64,000 nt of DNA from positions 20,023 through 84,022 of the forward strand of contig JAZKBN010000003.1 of the NCBI GenBank assembly GCA_040388605.1, written 5' to 3'. A program made the position numbers and the translations under genes. A model generated the notes under the pieces. It made no database searches. It was not told the DNA's origin and saw only the letters and a program-made list of their open reading frames with translations. Within the stretch, counting starts at the first letter, position 1. Each line of letters begins with the position of its first letter. This document shows, one piece after another, positions 1 through 9,322 of this stretch. Origin of the DNA: JAZKBN01 sp040388605. Lineage in GTDB: Bacteria > Bacteroidota > Bacteroidia > Cytophagales > Flexibacteraceae.

Positions 1-1
1 G

Positions 2-124
2 TGCAACCTGCTGGGTTCTGAAATGGAACGCGGCGAACTGCCGAATGATGAAAAATGGATAGGAAAACTGGTGTCGGATATTTGTTATTACAATGCCAGG
101 CGTTATTTCAATGATTTTAAATAG
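2..124 (+). CDS. uxaC: Uronate (glucuronate) isomerase, C-terminal end only
   Basis: Only the last 40 codons are in the window, read in frame from base 2 to the TAG at 122-124. The peptide has the C-terminal signature of UxaC: a CNLLG-like stretch, then GELPNDEKWIGKLV and the ending DICYYNARRYFNDF, close to the family ending DISYYNAKxYF. UxaC converts D-glucuronate to D-fructuronate and D-galacturonate to D-tagaturonate in the cytoplasm. A KDPG aldolase gene starts 4 bases after the stop, which fits a uronate catabolic operon. The call rests on this short tail and the neighbour, so it is good but not complete. Confidence 0.75.
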   Translation, partial: CNLLGSEMERGELPNDEKWIGKLVSDICYYNARRYFNDFK

Positions 125-128
125 AAAA

Positions 129-797
129 ATGAACAAGAAAGAACAAGTTCTGAAAGTAATAAATGAGCAGCAGCTCATACCTCTTTTTTACCACGACAGC
201 TTAGAAGTAAGCGAAGAGGTAATAACTGCCATGTATGAAGGCGGAATACGCATAATGGAATATACCAACAGGGGTGTACATGCCATTGCCAATTTTGGCG
301 CTTTAATGCATCAGAAGGCAACGCGCTGGCCCGAATTGCAATTAGGTATAGGCACAGTTAAAACCGAGCAGGATGCCGATAATTTCCTGGCATTAAACCC
401 TGATTTTGTTGTTGCCCCATGTATGGTGCCGGAAGTAGGCGCTAAGGTGCTTGCAGCAGGCCTGCTGTGGATACCCGGTACCATGACCACAACTGAAATA
501 GCAGCTGCCCAGAAGAATGGTGCCACAATGCTAAAGCTTTTCCCCGGAAGCTTGCTGGGCCCCGGCTATGTTACTGCAGTTCGCGATATTTTCCCTGATC
601 TTATGTTTATGCCAACAGGCGGAGTTGAGCCTGAAACGGGTAACCTGAAAGCCTGGTTTAAATCTGGCGTTGTTGCAGTTGGCATGGGAAGCAAGCTTAT
701 TTCAAAAGATATACTCGATAATCGTGATTACGATACCCTTCGCATGCGTGCGACCTGGCTGCTAGAACTGGTTCAGGAATCTCGCTCAGCCAAATAA
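129..797 (+). CDS. eda: KDPG/KHG aldolase (2-dehydro-3-deoxy-phosphogluconate aldolase)
   Basis: This class I aldolase cleaves 2-keto-3-deoxy-6-phosphogluconate to pyruvate and glyceraldehyde 3-phosphate, the last step of the Entner-Doudoroff route and of uronate breakdown. Family marks visible are EYTNRG near the N-terminus, the GTVKT strand, VVAPCMVPEV, IPGTMTTTE, the Schiff-base lysine in MLKLFPG, and the phosphate-binding PTGGVEPE followed by VAVGMGSKL. I prefer the ATG at 129 (222 residues, normal family size), since the in-frame ATG at 93 would add 12 residues lying inside the uxaC tail. It follows uxaC by 4 bases, so the two are probably cotranscribed. A perfect hairpin follows the stop. 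Confidence 0.9.
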   Translation: MNKKEQVLKVINEQQLIPLFYHDSLEVSEEVITAMYEGGIRIMEYTNRGVHAIANFGALMHQKATRWPELQLGIGTVKTEQDADNFLALNPDFVVAPCMVPEVGAKVLAAGLLWIPGTMTTTEIAAAQKNGATMLKLFPGSLLGPGYVTAVRDIFPDLMFMPTGGVEPETGNLKAWFKSGVVAVGMGSKLISKDILDNRDYDTLRMRATWLLELVQESRSAK

Positions 798-811
798 AGC
801 ATATACTGTAC

Positions 812-872
812 AGCTCTAAGCCAAAACGCCTGTCGCAAATTAAATTGCTGACAGGCGTTTTGGCTTAGAGCT
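812..872. terminator. Bidirectional terminator between eda and plsY
   Basis: A perfect 23-bp stem (arms 812-834 and 850-872) encloses a 15-nt loop between two convergent genes. Each arm carries an A or T tract, so the structure can end transcription from either side. Confidence 0.85.
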
Positions 873-895
873 TAAAATGCGCAGGAGAATCAATC

Positions 896-1489
896 TTATC
901 TTGACCAAATCTTAAACCTGTTTTCCTTGCCCTCACGCAGTCTTTTTATGTTAGCCCTATGGGTAAATACCAGCCACACGAACATGCATGCACCAAATGC
1001 GATAAGCACTTCCTGGTTCGGGGCCTTAAAAACAGTAAGCAGCACCAGCGGGAAAGCCGATGCAGCTAATAATGAACCAAGGCTGACATACCCGGTTGAA
1101 AGGAATACTAAGAGAAATACACCCACACTGCTTAATGCTGCCTGCGGATGTACGCAAAGCACCATACCAAGTAAGGTAGCAACCCCCTTACCGCCCCTGA
1201 ATCCTGCAAATACCGGGTATATATGCCCAAGCACGGCTGCAAGGCCAAGAAGTATGCGGAACGTTGTCAGGCTTTCGGCACCTATAATGCTGCGCAGGAA
1301 AAGTTGGTCGGCCAGTGCTGCGGCTAAATAACCTTTCCCGGCATCGAACAGGAGCACAAAAGTACCGGCAGGCTTACCCAGTACCCTGAATGTATTTGTA
1401 GCGCCTGCATTGCCGCTGCCATGCTCTCGTACATCTTTTTTAAAGAACAGCCTTCCTGTCCATACAGCTGCCGGTACAGAGCCCAGCAT
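896..1489 (-). CDS. plsY: Acyl-phosphate:glycerol-3-phosphate acyltransferase PlsY
   Basis: PlsY is a polytopic inner-membrane enzyme that moves an acyl group from acyl-phosphate to glycerol 3-phosphate, the first acylation in phospholipid synthesis. The three family motifs are visible: GSVPAAVW, REHGSGNAGATNTFR and the second cytoplasmic loop FRGGKGVATLLG. Hydrophobic segments lie between them. The coordinates use the first available ATG, but this start cuts off most of the first membrane helix. The frame stays open upstream (LLYTGLAVLSAYMLGSVP, from about 1525) back to the stop of the upstream gene at 1562 without any ATG, GTG or TTG. An ATG at 1560-1562 overlaps that stop but is one base out of frame, so a rare start codon or a single-base indel is likely. 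The function is secure; the start is not. Confidence 0.88.
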   Translation of the reverse strand: MLGSVPAAVWTGRLFFKKDVREHGSGNAGATNTFRVLGKPAGTFVLLFDAGKGYLAAALADQLFLRSIIGAESLTTFRILLGLAAVLGHIYPVFAGFRGGKGVATLLGMVLCVHPQAALSSVGVFLLVFLSTGYVSLGSLLAASAFPLVLLTVFKAPNQEVLIAFGACMFVWLVFTHRANIKRLREGKENRFKIWSR

Positions 1490-1561
1490 GTAGGCAGAAA
1501 GAACGGCAAGGCCGGTATATAATAGTTGTGTTTGGTCCTTTTGGTATCTGTGGCAAAGGCA

Positions 1562-4500
1562 TCAGAAACCGCCGCTTTCTTCTTCTTCTTTTTTCTTTTT
1601 GTCGGCTTCTTCTTTGCGTTTTTTATCTTCTGCTTCTTTCAGCTTACGCGCTTCAGCTTTTTTCTTTTCAGCTTCTGCAGCGGCGGCGGCAGGGTCTGCA
1701 GCAGGTTTTACAACTGCAGGATTAGTTCCAAGACTGTCAGCACCGGTTTTCTTCAGGCTGTCGGCTGCGGCTTTTGCTGCTGAATCTGCGGGAGCAGCAG
1801 CAGGTGTGGCAACAGGATCGCCCAAAAGCGGGTCTAAGCCGTTTGCAGCTTCATCGGCTGCTTTTTTCTCGGCAGCAACTTCGTCTTTTTTACGTTTTTC
1901 TTCAGCCTGCTTTGCTTTTTCTGCATCGGCTTTGGCTTTCTTTTCTGCAGCGGCTGCTTTACGCTCTTCCTCGCTTAATGGGAAAAGCTCATCGGCAGCG
2001 TCAGCGTTAGGTTCTTCGGGAGTGGGCGGAGCGTCCTGCTTTTTCTTTTTGTCTTTATCTTCTGTGTCGGTGCTTGTAGCAGATGCATCTATACCCGCAG
2101 GTTGCTGCGGAACAGGCTCAGTATCAACATAATCCTGGTCGAAGTAATTTTTAAAATAATCTTTCAGGAATGTACCTTTTTCGCCGCCTTCGGCAGGTGC
2201 AAAACAATAAGTACCGGCGCGCGTAATATTTGCCTTGCTGCTCTTTTTAATTTCAGCCATAAACTTATCGTCAGAAGAGCTCACAAGAAGCTTCTTGCTG
2301 TCGTCATACCCGAAATAGAACCAGCCGTCCTGCGAGAACTCAAGGTATATATTTACAAAATCGCCCTGCAGGCCTTTACGAACTTCAATGGCCCCGGTAA
2401 CTTTTGCATTCAAATCTGTGCGGTTAATATTGGCTACCCCTATTTTGCCAACACTGTACCAGGCGTTTTGCTTAGCGCTCCAACGCAAATTAACATCAGA
2501 CATTACTATGCCGCGGGCGAGTTTACCAACTGTTTCGGCTATTGGCGAGTAGTTAACCTTAGACCTGATTTCATAATCTCTTGCCGACCTGTTACCTGCA
2601 ATATCAGCAATGCGGAAGAGTACTGCCGTAAGGTCTTCATTTGCCGGCTGGGGCTGCAGGGTTTTAACGCGGTCTTTTGCGGTTGCTTCCATTGCCTTCC
2701 AACTGTTGGCGGGTATGGAAGAAATGAACTGCATCATGGCGCCTAAAGTATAATTAGCGCTGTCAGAGTTTCCTTCCCCGGAACCGGCAGTATTCAATAT
2801 ATAGTCTTCATCAGGTTTAGGGCCCTGGCGAAGCATGGTAAATTTACCTTCATAACCTACCCTGCTGGTACTGTCGTTATAGCTGAAAATATTGCCTTCA
2901 TAGGTTGTGCCCTTCATTTTTTCAGCAGAACCTACCTTAAATACCTTGGTTTCAGGTGTAAAGCTCAAAAGGCCTGTGCTTGTAAAAAGCGCAACATCGG
3001 TAGGGTTCTTTTTAGTGTTTACAAAAACGCTGTACATGTTGTTTTCACCGTCTTCAATAAAGAGGCCGCTGGTAAGCAATTGCCCGCTGGCATCAGTTGC
3101 GCCCTCGGTATTTACGCTAAAGTTGCGTTCGTCTTTATTAACGTAGGTAATCCAGGCCTGGTTGGTGTTTTTCTTGGTATCAAGGGTAACCATACCTTTG
3201 AATTCAAGATTTGCCTTACGCGCATTCATGATAACGCCACCTTTAAAGAGAATACCCGGCGTTAAGCGCAAAGGCTGCGTTTCAGGCACCTCGCCACCGC
3301 TTTGTGTAAAGTAGTTGCCCCAGTTTTTGCCGAGCTTACGCTTGGCATCAATTCTTTCTGAAACCAGCTTTTCTTTTTCTTCAACTAAACGGAGCTTTTC
3401 CTTTTGCTGCTTTTCAAGGGCTTTTTCGTGTTTGGCCTCGAGCTTTGCCCTTACATCATCCGGCGCATCAGGAGGTATTTCGAGGGGGGGAACAGGTGCA
3501 ATCGCGCTGTCGGGCGAAGCCATATTCTTTATTTTCTCATCGTAATCGGCAAGCACTTTTTCTCGCTCTTTATCAAGATACTTATCTGCTTCGCGGTTTT
3601 TCTCATCGGTTTCCTGGCTGAAACTGTCGAAGCGGATAGAGAGGGTATCGTTATCGGAGTTTACATAACGATAAAGGGCATCACCTACAAAATCGTGCAG
3701 CGAGTTAATTTTAATATTACCGTCTGTGAGGTAGTGGTATTTGTTCAGGGTATCCACTTCAATATGTGCCTTCATTAAGGGCAGCATATTGGCGTTTTCC
3801 TGTATGTGAACTATGCCGCTGTCAGGGGTTATGCGGGCATCGGCACAGAGTATGTATGGAATACCCTTAATTGTAAGCGTGTGGTCTTCAATATTATATA
3901 TCGCTTCTGTTGCACTGAAATTCAGGCTGTCCTGCTCAGGCAGGGTGCTGTAGAAGTAGGATTCGGCAATATCGATACTATCCGGCTTGCTCATGGTCAC
4001 AATCTTCTTATCGAAGTCCCAGATTGCCTTTGGTATTGATGTTTTGTATTGTGCGTAGGGGAATGCGTTAGATGCGAAACCCGAAACTTCCGGGGTCATT
4101 TCGGCAAATCGCTTTTTAAGGTCATATACAAATTTTACGTTTGTACATGCCACCGCCGGCTTGAGCGTATCTTCAGATTCAATTTTGAAATTTGCTTCGC
4201 GGCCGCTGAAATTTTCTTTTTCAAATGTAAGCTGCTGGCTGCTTACTACTGATCCCTGGCGTTTTACATCTCCGCCGCCCGTTACCTTACGCGGACCTAC
4301 CACAATTCGGCCATTAAGGGTGGTTGATTTTTGGTAAAGTGTAATCGGCGATTCGGGGCCGTTACTGATTATCATGCTGTCTTCTTTTACCTTCCAGAGC
4401 ATGTGGTAATTTTCAGCCTGTGCATCGGGGTATTTGCCGTTTGCGGTATCGGTAGCCTCCATAACGAAGGTTTTGCCATCTGTTACCACTGAGTCCTGGT

Positions 4501-7108
4501 AAAAAATGAAATCTTCAGATTTAACAACGGTGCTCAGGTAATGAATTTCTCCTTTACCCCTTATACCTTTATTATCGAGGCTGATGTTACCGAAGAACTT
4601 ACCGGGGCCATTGTATATTTTGTAACCTTCGGCAGGAGCGGCGTGCTTAAAGCCCAGGGAAAGATCTTTCTGCAAACGCAAAGATTCTTTGAAACTCGGG
4701 AAAATACTGTCCGAAACAAAAGTACCCGCAAAGGAGATTGTTTTTAAATCGGTACTGGCCAGTGAATCGGCGTTGAACGGGGGTACTTTGAAGTAAACGT
4801 TTTGGTTATAGGCGCCTTTCAGAATCCTTGGGCTGTCGAAATACACAAAGCTTTTGTTTTCAACATCAAGTACCGGGTATTCAGGGAATTTAAGGCGGTT
4901 GCTCTTATTATCGGGCTTGTTAATGTAAAGCACACCGGATGTAGGTGTGCCTTTGCCCGATGAATCGGTAGAGGCGCCATCGTGGTGTCGTTTGCCTTCC
5001 AGTTTTACAGATTCACCTTTCTGCACCTGCTCTTTACCCTTTTTGCCTTTCTTAGTCTTCTTAGGCTCAATTTTCAGGTTTATAGAGTCAATCTGCTGCA
5101 GGTCTATTTTGAACTTATTGTAATCAAATTTGAAGCTGCGACCGTGAATATCGAAAGAGCCTGCATGTATGAAGCCGTTAAAAATAAAATCGCGGTTTTT
5201 GGTTACGGTCAGGCTTTTATCATAAGGTTTTATAAACACTCCCAGGGAGTCGCTGAGCGAGAATTTTTCAACACCGTTAATGGTTAGATCTTTACTGACA
5301 ACATTGAGCCGGGCATTTACATCACGACCGGTGAGCGAAGGAATAGAAACGAAATCGTAATCTTTTTTGTGGTTTTTGCTGGAATAGTAGTGCTTTAGCT
5401 TTTCCTTAATAACAATGCGGCCTTTCTCAGGGGTATATTCCACAAAGCCCAGGTTTGCCAAAACCAATACCGATTGCTTAAGCTCGCTTTCTTTTATTTT
5501 ATACTCAGTTGATAGCGAGCCGGTATACATAATAGGCTCACCCGTCTGTATAAAATGCCTCATCAGTATGGTGATGGCATTAAAGCGCCACATACCTGAT
5601 GTGGTTGAATAAAGCGACTTGTTAAAATAATCAGTGGATTCAAACATGGCCGGCACATGTTGGGCGGCGCTGTTAATTACAAAATCTATATACCCGCTGT
5701 CTATACTCCAACGCATCTCATCGCAGGTAATTTCAAGGGCATGCCAAGGGGTTAAGAAAGGCGTTTCGCGGAAACGGCCTTTATCTTTAAACAGGTTTAC
5801 CTTATTTTTCCCTGTTGAGTAAACCAGCCTTCCGCCGGGCTGAAAAATAGTATCTTCTTTCAGGTATATAACCGATGATGCTTCGGGGGCACTATAGAGG
5901 GTATCTCCGCTGATATCCAAACGATTGCCCTCCCAACGCATAAGCGGCTTGTCACGGTTTTTAAGGAAAAAAACGCTTGGGCTGGCGTAATAAGTTTCAG
6001 TATTAATTTTATAACCCACCATGCTGAAACCACCTGAAATACTGATGTTTTCAGGCAGGCCTTTCAACCTGTTGGTGTTCAGGTACCCTGTAAATCGTGG
6101 CCAGGTGCTTGTAGAAGGCCCCCTGTGCTTAACACTTTTAAATTCCATGTTACCCAACATGGGCGCCGAAAGGCGATCAGGGAAATGCAGGGTGCTGTGA
6201 TCGAAGGAAAACTCGAATACATTAACCTTAAACTGGTATTTGCCAAGCTCTGAATAAACTTCCGGGCCGAAGCCGGCAGTACGCCAATCAAAACGGCCGC
6301 CTTTGCCTAAGAAAAGGCCCGATTCAGAAACGTAAACGCCGCGAGTGCCTTCAATGGCTGTAGTATCGTAATTATTTTCAAAGTTTAAGTCTGCCTTACC
6401 AAAAATAATTACAGCGCCGTGAACATCGGCTAATTGGGGTTTTGGCGGAATTTGGGGGTTTTCTTCAACATAAGTTCCGTTGGTATCTGAGGCAAGAACG
6501 GGATCTTTCCCAAAGTAATCAGGTTTTGGAGGGGCTGGTGTGGTATCGTCCTGTGCCTGCTCGCCATCGAAGTAAAATGAAATATTCTCCGCGTTGGCTT
6601 TCAGGGAGTTAAACTTGTTCTGGTAAAGCATATCTTTATCGCATAGCGTATAAATTGTGCCGAACCACTGCTTCATTTGATCAGGCGTATATGAGCCTGC
6701 AACGCGGTTGTTTACATTAAAAAGTTGCTCAAGCGCTTTAGGCTCAAGCTTTTTATTATTTATAGCGGCAACACTGCTGTTAAGCAGCATTTCAAAAAAC
6801 GGGTGAGGAGGCAGTTTGCGCAGGGCCATTGTGCGCGCGCCCTTCATGAAAAGCTTCTTTTGCTCCTCTGTTAAGCTCCCCCAAACATTTGTAAAATCGT
6901 CGGCCGATTTTTCAGCAACAGCAAGCTTAGAACTTTTTACCAGCCGGCTAAGATCGGTAATAAAGGTATCGGGATGATGATGCAGGTTATGCAGTTGCGC
7001 GTTTGCTGAAAAAGAAACGCAAAACAGCAGAGCCGCAAAAATGCAAAGCGAAGCTCTGAAAAAAGGCAGCATAATTGCCGGGTTTGATTTTTGCCTTTTG
7101 GCGTACAT
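1562..7108 (-). CDS. Giant exported protein of unknown function, 1848 residues
   Basis: I do not recognise a named family. A hydrophobic stretch ending in FSANAQ is a clear signal peptide; its best start is Met13 (ATG at 7072), although the ATG at 7108 is also usable. The body is beta-rich with many short strands. It has two charged helical stretches, one around residues 1180-1290 rich in K, E and R, and a C-terminal tail of about 170 residues made almost wholly of A, K, E and D that ends in KKKKEEEESGGF. There is no lipobox, no T9SS sorting domain and no obvious catalytic motif. It sits directly between prmA and plsY, with the plsY frame opening right after its stop. An envelope or periplasmic scaffold role is possible, but this is inference from the signal peptide and composition only. 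Confidence 0.7.
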   Translation of the reverse strand: MYAKRQKSNPAIMLPFFRASLCIFAALLFCVSFSANAQLHNLHHHPDTFITDLSRLVKSSKLAVAEKSADDFTNVWGSLTEEQKKLFMKGARTMALRKLPPHPFFEMLLNSSVAAINNKKLEPKALEQLFNVNNRVAGSYTPDQMKQWFGTIYTLCDKDMLYQNKFNSLKANAENISFYFDGEQAQDDTTPAPPKPDYFGKDPVLASDTNGTYVEENPQIPPKPQLADVHGAVIIFGKADLNFENNYDTTAIEGTRGVYVSESGLFLGKGGRFDWRTAGFGPEVYSELGKYQFKVNVFEFSFDHSTLHFPDRLSAPMLGNMEFKSVKHRGPSTSTWPRFTGYLNTNRLKGLPENISISGGFSMVGYKINTETYYASPSVFFLKNRDKPLMRWEGNRLDISGDTLYSAPEASSVIYLKEDTIFQPGGRLVYSTGKNKVNLFKDKGRFRETPFLTPWHALEITCDEMRWSIDSGYIDFVINSAAQHVPAMFESTDYFNKSLYSTTSGMWRFNAITILMRHFIQTGEPIMYTGSLSTEYKIKESELKQSVLVLANLGFVEYTPEKGRIVIKEKLKHYYSSKNHKKDYDFVSIPSLTGRDVNARLNVVSKDLTINGVEKFSLSDSLGVFIKPYDKSLTVTKNRDFIFNGFIHAGSFDIHGRSFKFDYNKFKIDLQQIDSINLKIEPKKTKKGKKGKEQVQKGESVKLEGKRHHDGASTDSSGKGTPTSGVLYINKPDNKSNRLKFPEYPVLDVENKSFVYFDSPRILKGAYNQNVYFKVPPFNADSLASTDLKTISFAGTFVSDSIFPSFKESLRLQKDLSLGFKHAAPAEGYKIYNGPGKFFGNISLDNKGIRGKGEIHYLSTVVKSEDFIFYQDSVVTDGKTFVMEATDTANGKYPDAQAENYHMLWKVKEDSMIISNGPESPITLYQKSTTLNGRIVVGPRKVTGGGDVKRQGSVVSSQQLTFEKENFSGREANFKIESEDTLKPAVACTNVKFVYDLKKRFAEMTPEVSGFASNAFPYAQYKTSIPKAIWDFDKKIVTMSKPDSIDIAESYFYSTLPEQDSLNFSATEAIYNIEDHTLTIKGIPYILCADARITPDSGIVHIQENANMLPLMKAHIEVDTLNKYHYLTDGNIKINSLHDFVGDALYRYVNSDNDTLSIRFDSFSQETDEKNREADKYLDKEREKVLADYDEKIKNMASPDSAIAPVPPLEIPPDAPDDVRAKLEAKHEKALEKQQKEKLRLVEEKEKLVSERIDAKRKLGKNWGNYFTQSGGEVPETQPLRLTPGILFKGGVIMNARKANLEFKGMVTLDTKKNTNQAWITYVNKDERNFSVNTEGATDASGQLLTSGLFIEDGENNMYSVFVNTKKNPTDVALFTSTGLLSFTPETKVFKVGSAEKMKGTTYEGNIFSYNDSTSRVGYEGKFTMLRQGPKPDEDYILNTAGSGEGNSDSANYTLGAMMQFISSIPANSWKAMEATAKDRVKTLQPQPANEDLTAVLFRIADIAGNRSARDYEIRSKVNYSPIAETVGKLARGIVMSDVNLRWSAKQNAWYSVGKIGVANINRTDLNAKVTGAIEVRKGLQGDFVNIYLEFSQDGWFYFGYDDSKKLLVSSSDDKFMAEIKKSSKANITRAGTYCFAPAEGGEKGTFLKDYFKNYFDQDYVDTEPVPQQPAGIDASATSTDTEDKDKKKKQDAPPTPEEPNADAADELFPLSEEERKAAAAEKKAKADAEKAKQAEEKRKKDEVAAEKKAADEAANGLDPLLGDPVATPAAAPADSAAKAAADSLKKTGADSLGTNPAVVKPAADPAAAAAEAEKKKAEARKLKEAEDKKRKEEADKKKKEEEESGGF

Positions 7109-7178
7109 CTGTTAGCGGCTTAAATTGTTCCGCGGAATATAAAGCAGCCCAATTGGGAAGCTTTGTGTATATTATGTT

Positions 7179-8087
7179 TTAAGCGGCGTATTGGCCTTGG
7201 TATTGCATTAAAATGCAGCACCACTTGTGGTCAGGCATGGTATCGGCGGCATTGCCGGAAGAACGGCGAACAGGGGTATAGCCCAGTTCTTTGCCTTTAG
7301 CTTCAAGTGCATCGGCATCTTCATGGAAGAAACCGCTAAGTAAAAGAAGACTGCCCGGGGCTGCAGCTTCTGAATAATACGGCATCTCATCAAGCAAAAT
7401 GTTGCGGTTAATATTTGCCAAAATTATATCGAAAGCCTTGGGGCCGGCCCATGCTTCGGTTTCAGCCTTAATTTTATTTGCTGTGCCCTGCCAAAGGCAA
7501 ACGTTTTCTATGCCGTTCAGCGCAATGTTTTCGCGGGCATTTTCAACAGGCCATTCATCAATATCGAAGGCCATGAGGGGTGAGGCGCCGAGCTTGGCAG
7601 CCATTATTATTAATACGCCGGTTCCGCTCCCTGCATCAAGAACTGATTTACCGGCAGGCTGAATCTTTAAAAGCTCGGCTATCATGAGGGCGGTGGTATC
7701 ATGATGGCCGGTTCCGAAACTCATCTTCGGATTTATTACGAGTTCATAAGGCAAATTATTGTTCGCTTCATGAAAGTCGGCCCTGATATATACCTGGTCT
7801 GCAATACTGACCGGCCGGAATTGCTTTTCCCATTCCTCGTTCCAGTTTTGGGCCGGAATATCTGTACGCTTCAGGCGAATTTCACCCAGGTCAGCATAGG
7901 TTTGGGCCAGATCATTGAGTGCAGCCTCATTAAAGCTATTGGTAGGAATATAAGCCAGGAACCTGCCGATTCCCTCAGCTTCGTTTTCCTGCTCTGTAAA
8001 CGATTCAAAACCAATTTGTCCCAATTCGGCTATCAATATTTCGGTAAGGCCTGCGGGAGCGGTAATGTCCAGTTCTGTATAGTCCAA
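7179..8087 (-). CDS. prmA: Ribosomal protein L11 methyltransferase PrmA
   Basis: PrmA uses S-adenosylmethionine to trimethylate ribosomal protein L11. The N-terminal substrate-recognition domain begins DYTELDITAP and carries the NWNEEWEKQFRP motif. The methyltransferase domain shows NPKMSFGTGHHDTT, the SAM-binding DAGSGTGVL, then FDIDEWPVENARENIALN and the catalytic-loop ILANINRNIL. At 302 residues the length is normal, though the Bacteroidota form has GTGHHDTT where proteobacterial enzymes have GTGTHPTT. The start appears to be TTG at 8087: the sequence aligns from MDYTEL, and the frame closes at a stop a few codons upstream with no ATG. The gene lies upstream of the giant exported protein on the same strand. 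Confidence 0.9.
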   Translation of the reverse strand: MDYTELDITAPAGLTEILIAELGQIGFESFTEQENEAEGIGRFLAYIPTNSFNEAALNDLAQTYADLGEIRLKRTDIPAQNWNEEWEKQFRPVSIADQVYIRADFHEANNNLPYELVINPKMSFGTGHHDTTALMIAELLKIQPAGKSVLDAGSGTGVLIIMAAKLGASPLMAFDIDEWPVENARENIALNGIENVCLWQGTANKIKAETEAWAGPKAFDIILANINRNILLDEMPYYSEAAAPGSLLLLSGFFHEDADALEAKGKELGYTPVRRSSGNAADTMPDHKWCCILMQYQGQYAA

Positions 8088-8186
8088 TTGTATTTATTTG
8101 TGCCCGGCCCTTAAGCCGAATGCATGAGCTGATTAAGATTTTGAAGCCTGCGCTAAACGGGATTTGTTTCCCGGCTGTTGGCTTTG

Positions 8187-9068
8187 TTAAATAAGATTCA
8201 TGCAGAAAAGGTCGTAGTATTTTACAACGTCCATATCTGAGAATTCTTTACCCAGCTGTATAAATGCAGGCCTGGGCACAAAAGCAAGGTTCCTGAAATA
8301 CTGCAGCAGCCTGGTAAATGCGGGTGAAGTTTGATTAAGCTCCCCGCAAACATACAAGAGCAGTTCAGAAGGGTTCAGGTCAAGCTCTTTGGCTGCCAGT
8401 AAGGCATAATAGGCAGTATCGGCGCCGGTGGTGCAGGGGAAAATATTGCAGAACAGCAGGCTGCCATCTTTTGCGGCGCAAATTGTTGCGTGTTCTGCTT
8501 CCGATTTTAATAAGAGTACAGCTTTACCGGGGTTTTGTTCTGCAAGGTGCAAACAACCTTCTGCCAGCAAAGCGGTATGTGGCAGGGGCATTACATCGGG
8601 CCCGAAACTGCTGCGAAAGAAGCCAAGCATGCGCTTATTTGCCGCATAAACGGTTACGAAGCCTGCTTTATGGCTATGAAAGAGCACTTCTTCATCTTCA
8701 GGTTCTGCCGGGGCGAGCAGGCGCAGGTATTCAGGCGCGAGCGATTCTTCAAATAATGCCTCGGGAACCAATGAAAATTTAGATACTGTAAAGGCAGGCC
8801 TCAAACTCCGCCAGCCTTCCAGGCGAAGAACTTCGCTGCTGTCAAGAATATTGCCCAGCTGGTTCATGGCATCGCTGTAATCGCGGGGCGGATGCAGGGG
8901 GTATTCTTCAAGAACAGCGCAGCGGTTCTTCCTGTGTTCGGCTACTGCATACAGTAACCTGCCTGCGCCAAGCTGAACATGGAGATCGTAGTGCCCAAGG
9001 CGAGACGTGTCAATCTTTTCCGCCTGAATGCCTGCAAGGGCTTTTGCATTTTCGAGGGTAGTATTCAC
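8187..9068 (-). CDS. DUF3822-like protein (ASKHA-like fold, unknown role)
   Basis: This 293-residue cytoplasmic protein resembles the DUF3822 family found across Bacteroidota. Visible features are an early beta hairpin region (YDLHVQLGAGRLLYAV), a conserved centre around FHSHKAGFVTVYAANKR, a second domain (KAVLLLKSEAEHATICAAKDGSLLFCN) that resembles an actin/hexokinase-like half, and a C-terminal VVKYYDLFCMNLI. In related genomes such genes often sit beside rsmD or coaD; neither is present here. There is no signal peptide or membrane segment. The start is a GTG at 9068. The family assignment is from memory of the pattern, and the biochemical role is unknown. Confidence 0.6.
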   Translation of the reverse strand: MNTTLENAKALAGIQAEKIDTSRLGHYDLHVQLGAGRLLYAVAEHRKNRCAVLEEYPLHPPRDYSDAMNQLGNILDSSEVLRLEGWRSLRPAFTVSKFSLVPEALFEESLAPEYLRLLAPAEPEDEEVLFHSHKAGFVTVYAANKRMLGFFRSSFGPDVMPLPHTALLAEGCLHLAEQNPGKAVLLLKSEAEHATICAAKDGSLLFCNIFPCTTGADTAYYALLAAKELDLNPSELLLYVCGELNQTSPAFTRLLQYFRNLAFVPRPAFIQLGKEFSDMDVVKYYDLFCMNLI

Positions 9069-9309
9069 GGGTCAGGGTATGTAAAAGTAGGCTTCTTTAT
9101 GGGTAACATGGGCTCCGGGTATTGAACCGGGCCGCAGAACCTAAAGAATGAATGTGCGAGTATATATATTTGCTTCTGAATGGAGGCAAATGTTCACAAT
9201 AATAGCAGTTTTTTCTGTGTTTTTAACCCTTTTTAAGCGCAAAGCAGGTAAACATCAGCAGTTTTAGCAGCATTTCACGCTTAAGGCCTTCTAATTTGCC
9301 GGGCTTTCC

Positions 9310-9317
9310 TACCTTTG
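9310..9317 (+). promoter_or_regulatory. Bacteroidota -7 element upstream of pssA
   Basis: TACCTTTG matches TAnnTTTG and ends 5 bases before the pssA ATG. A well spaced -33 TTG is not evident. If used, the transcript would be almost leaderless. Confidence 0.4.
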
Positions 9318-9322
9318 CAGCC

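Noticed and set aside
1599..2746. Long plus-strand frames antisense to the 3' part of the 1848-residue gene
   Set aside because: They mirror the lysine- and alanine-rich codons of the real gene (runs of Ser, Phe and Ala) and have no promoter or conserved motif.
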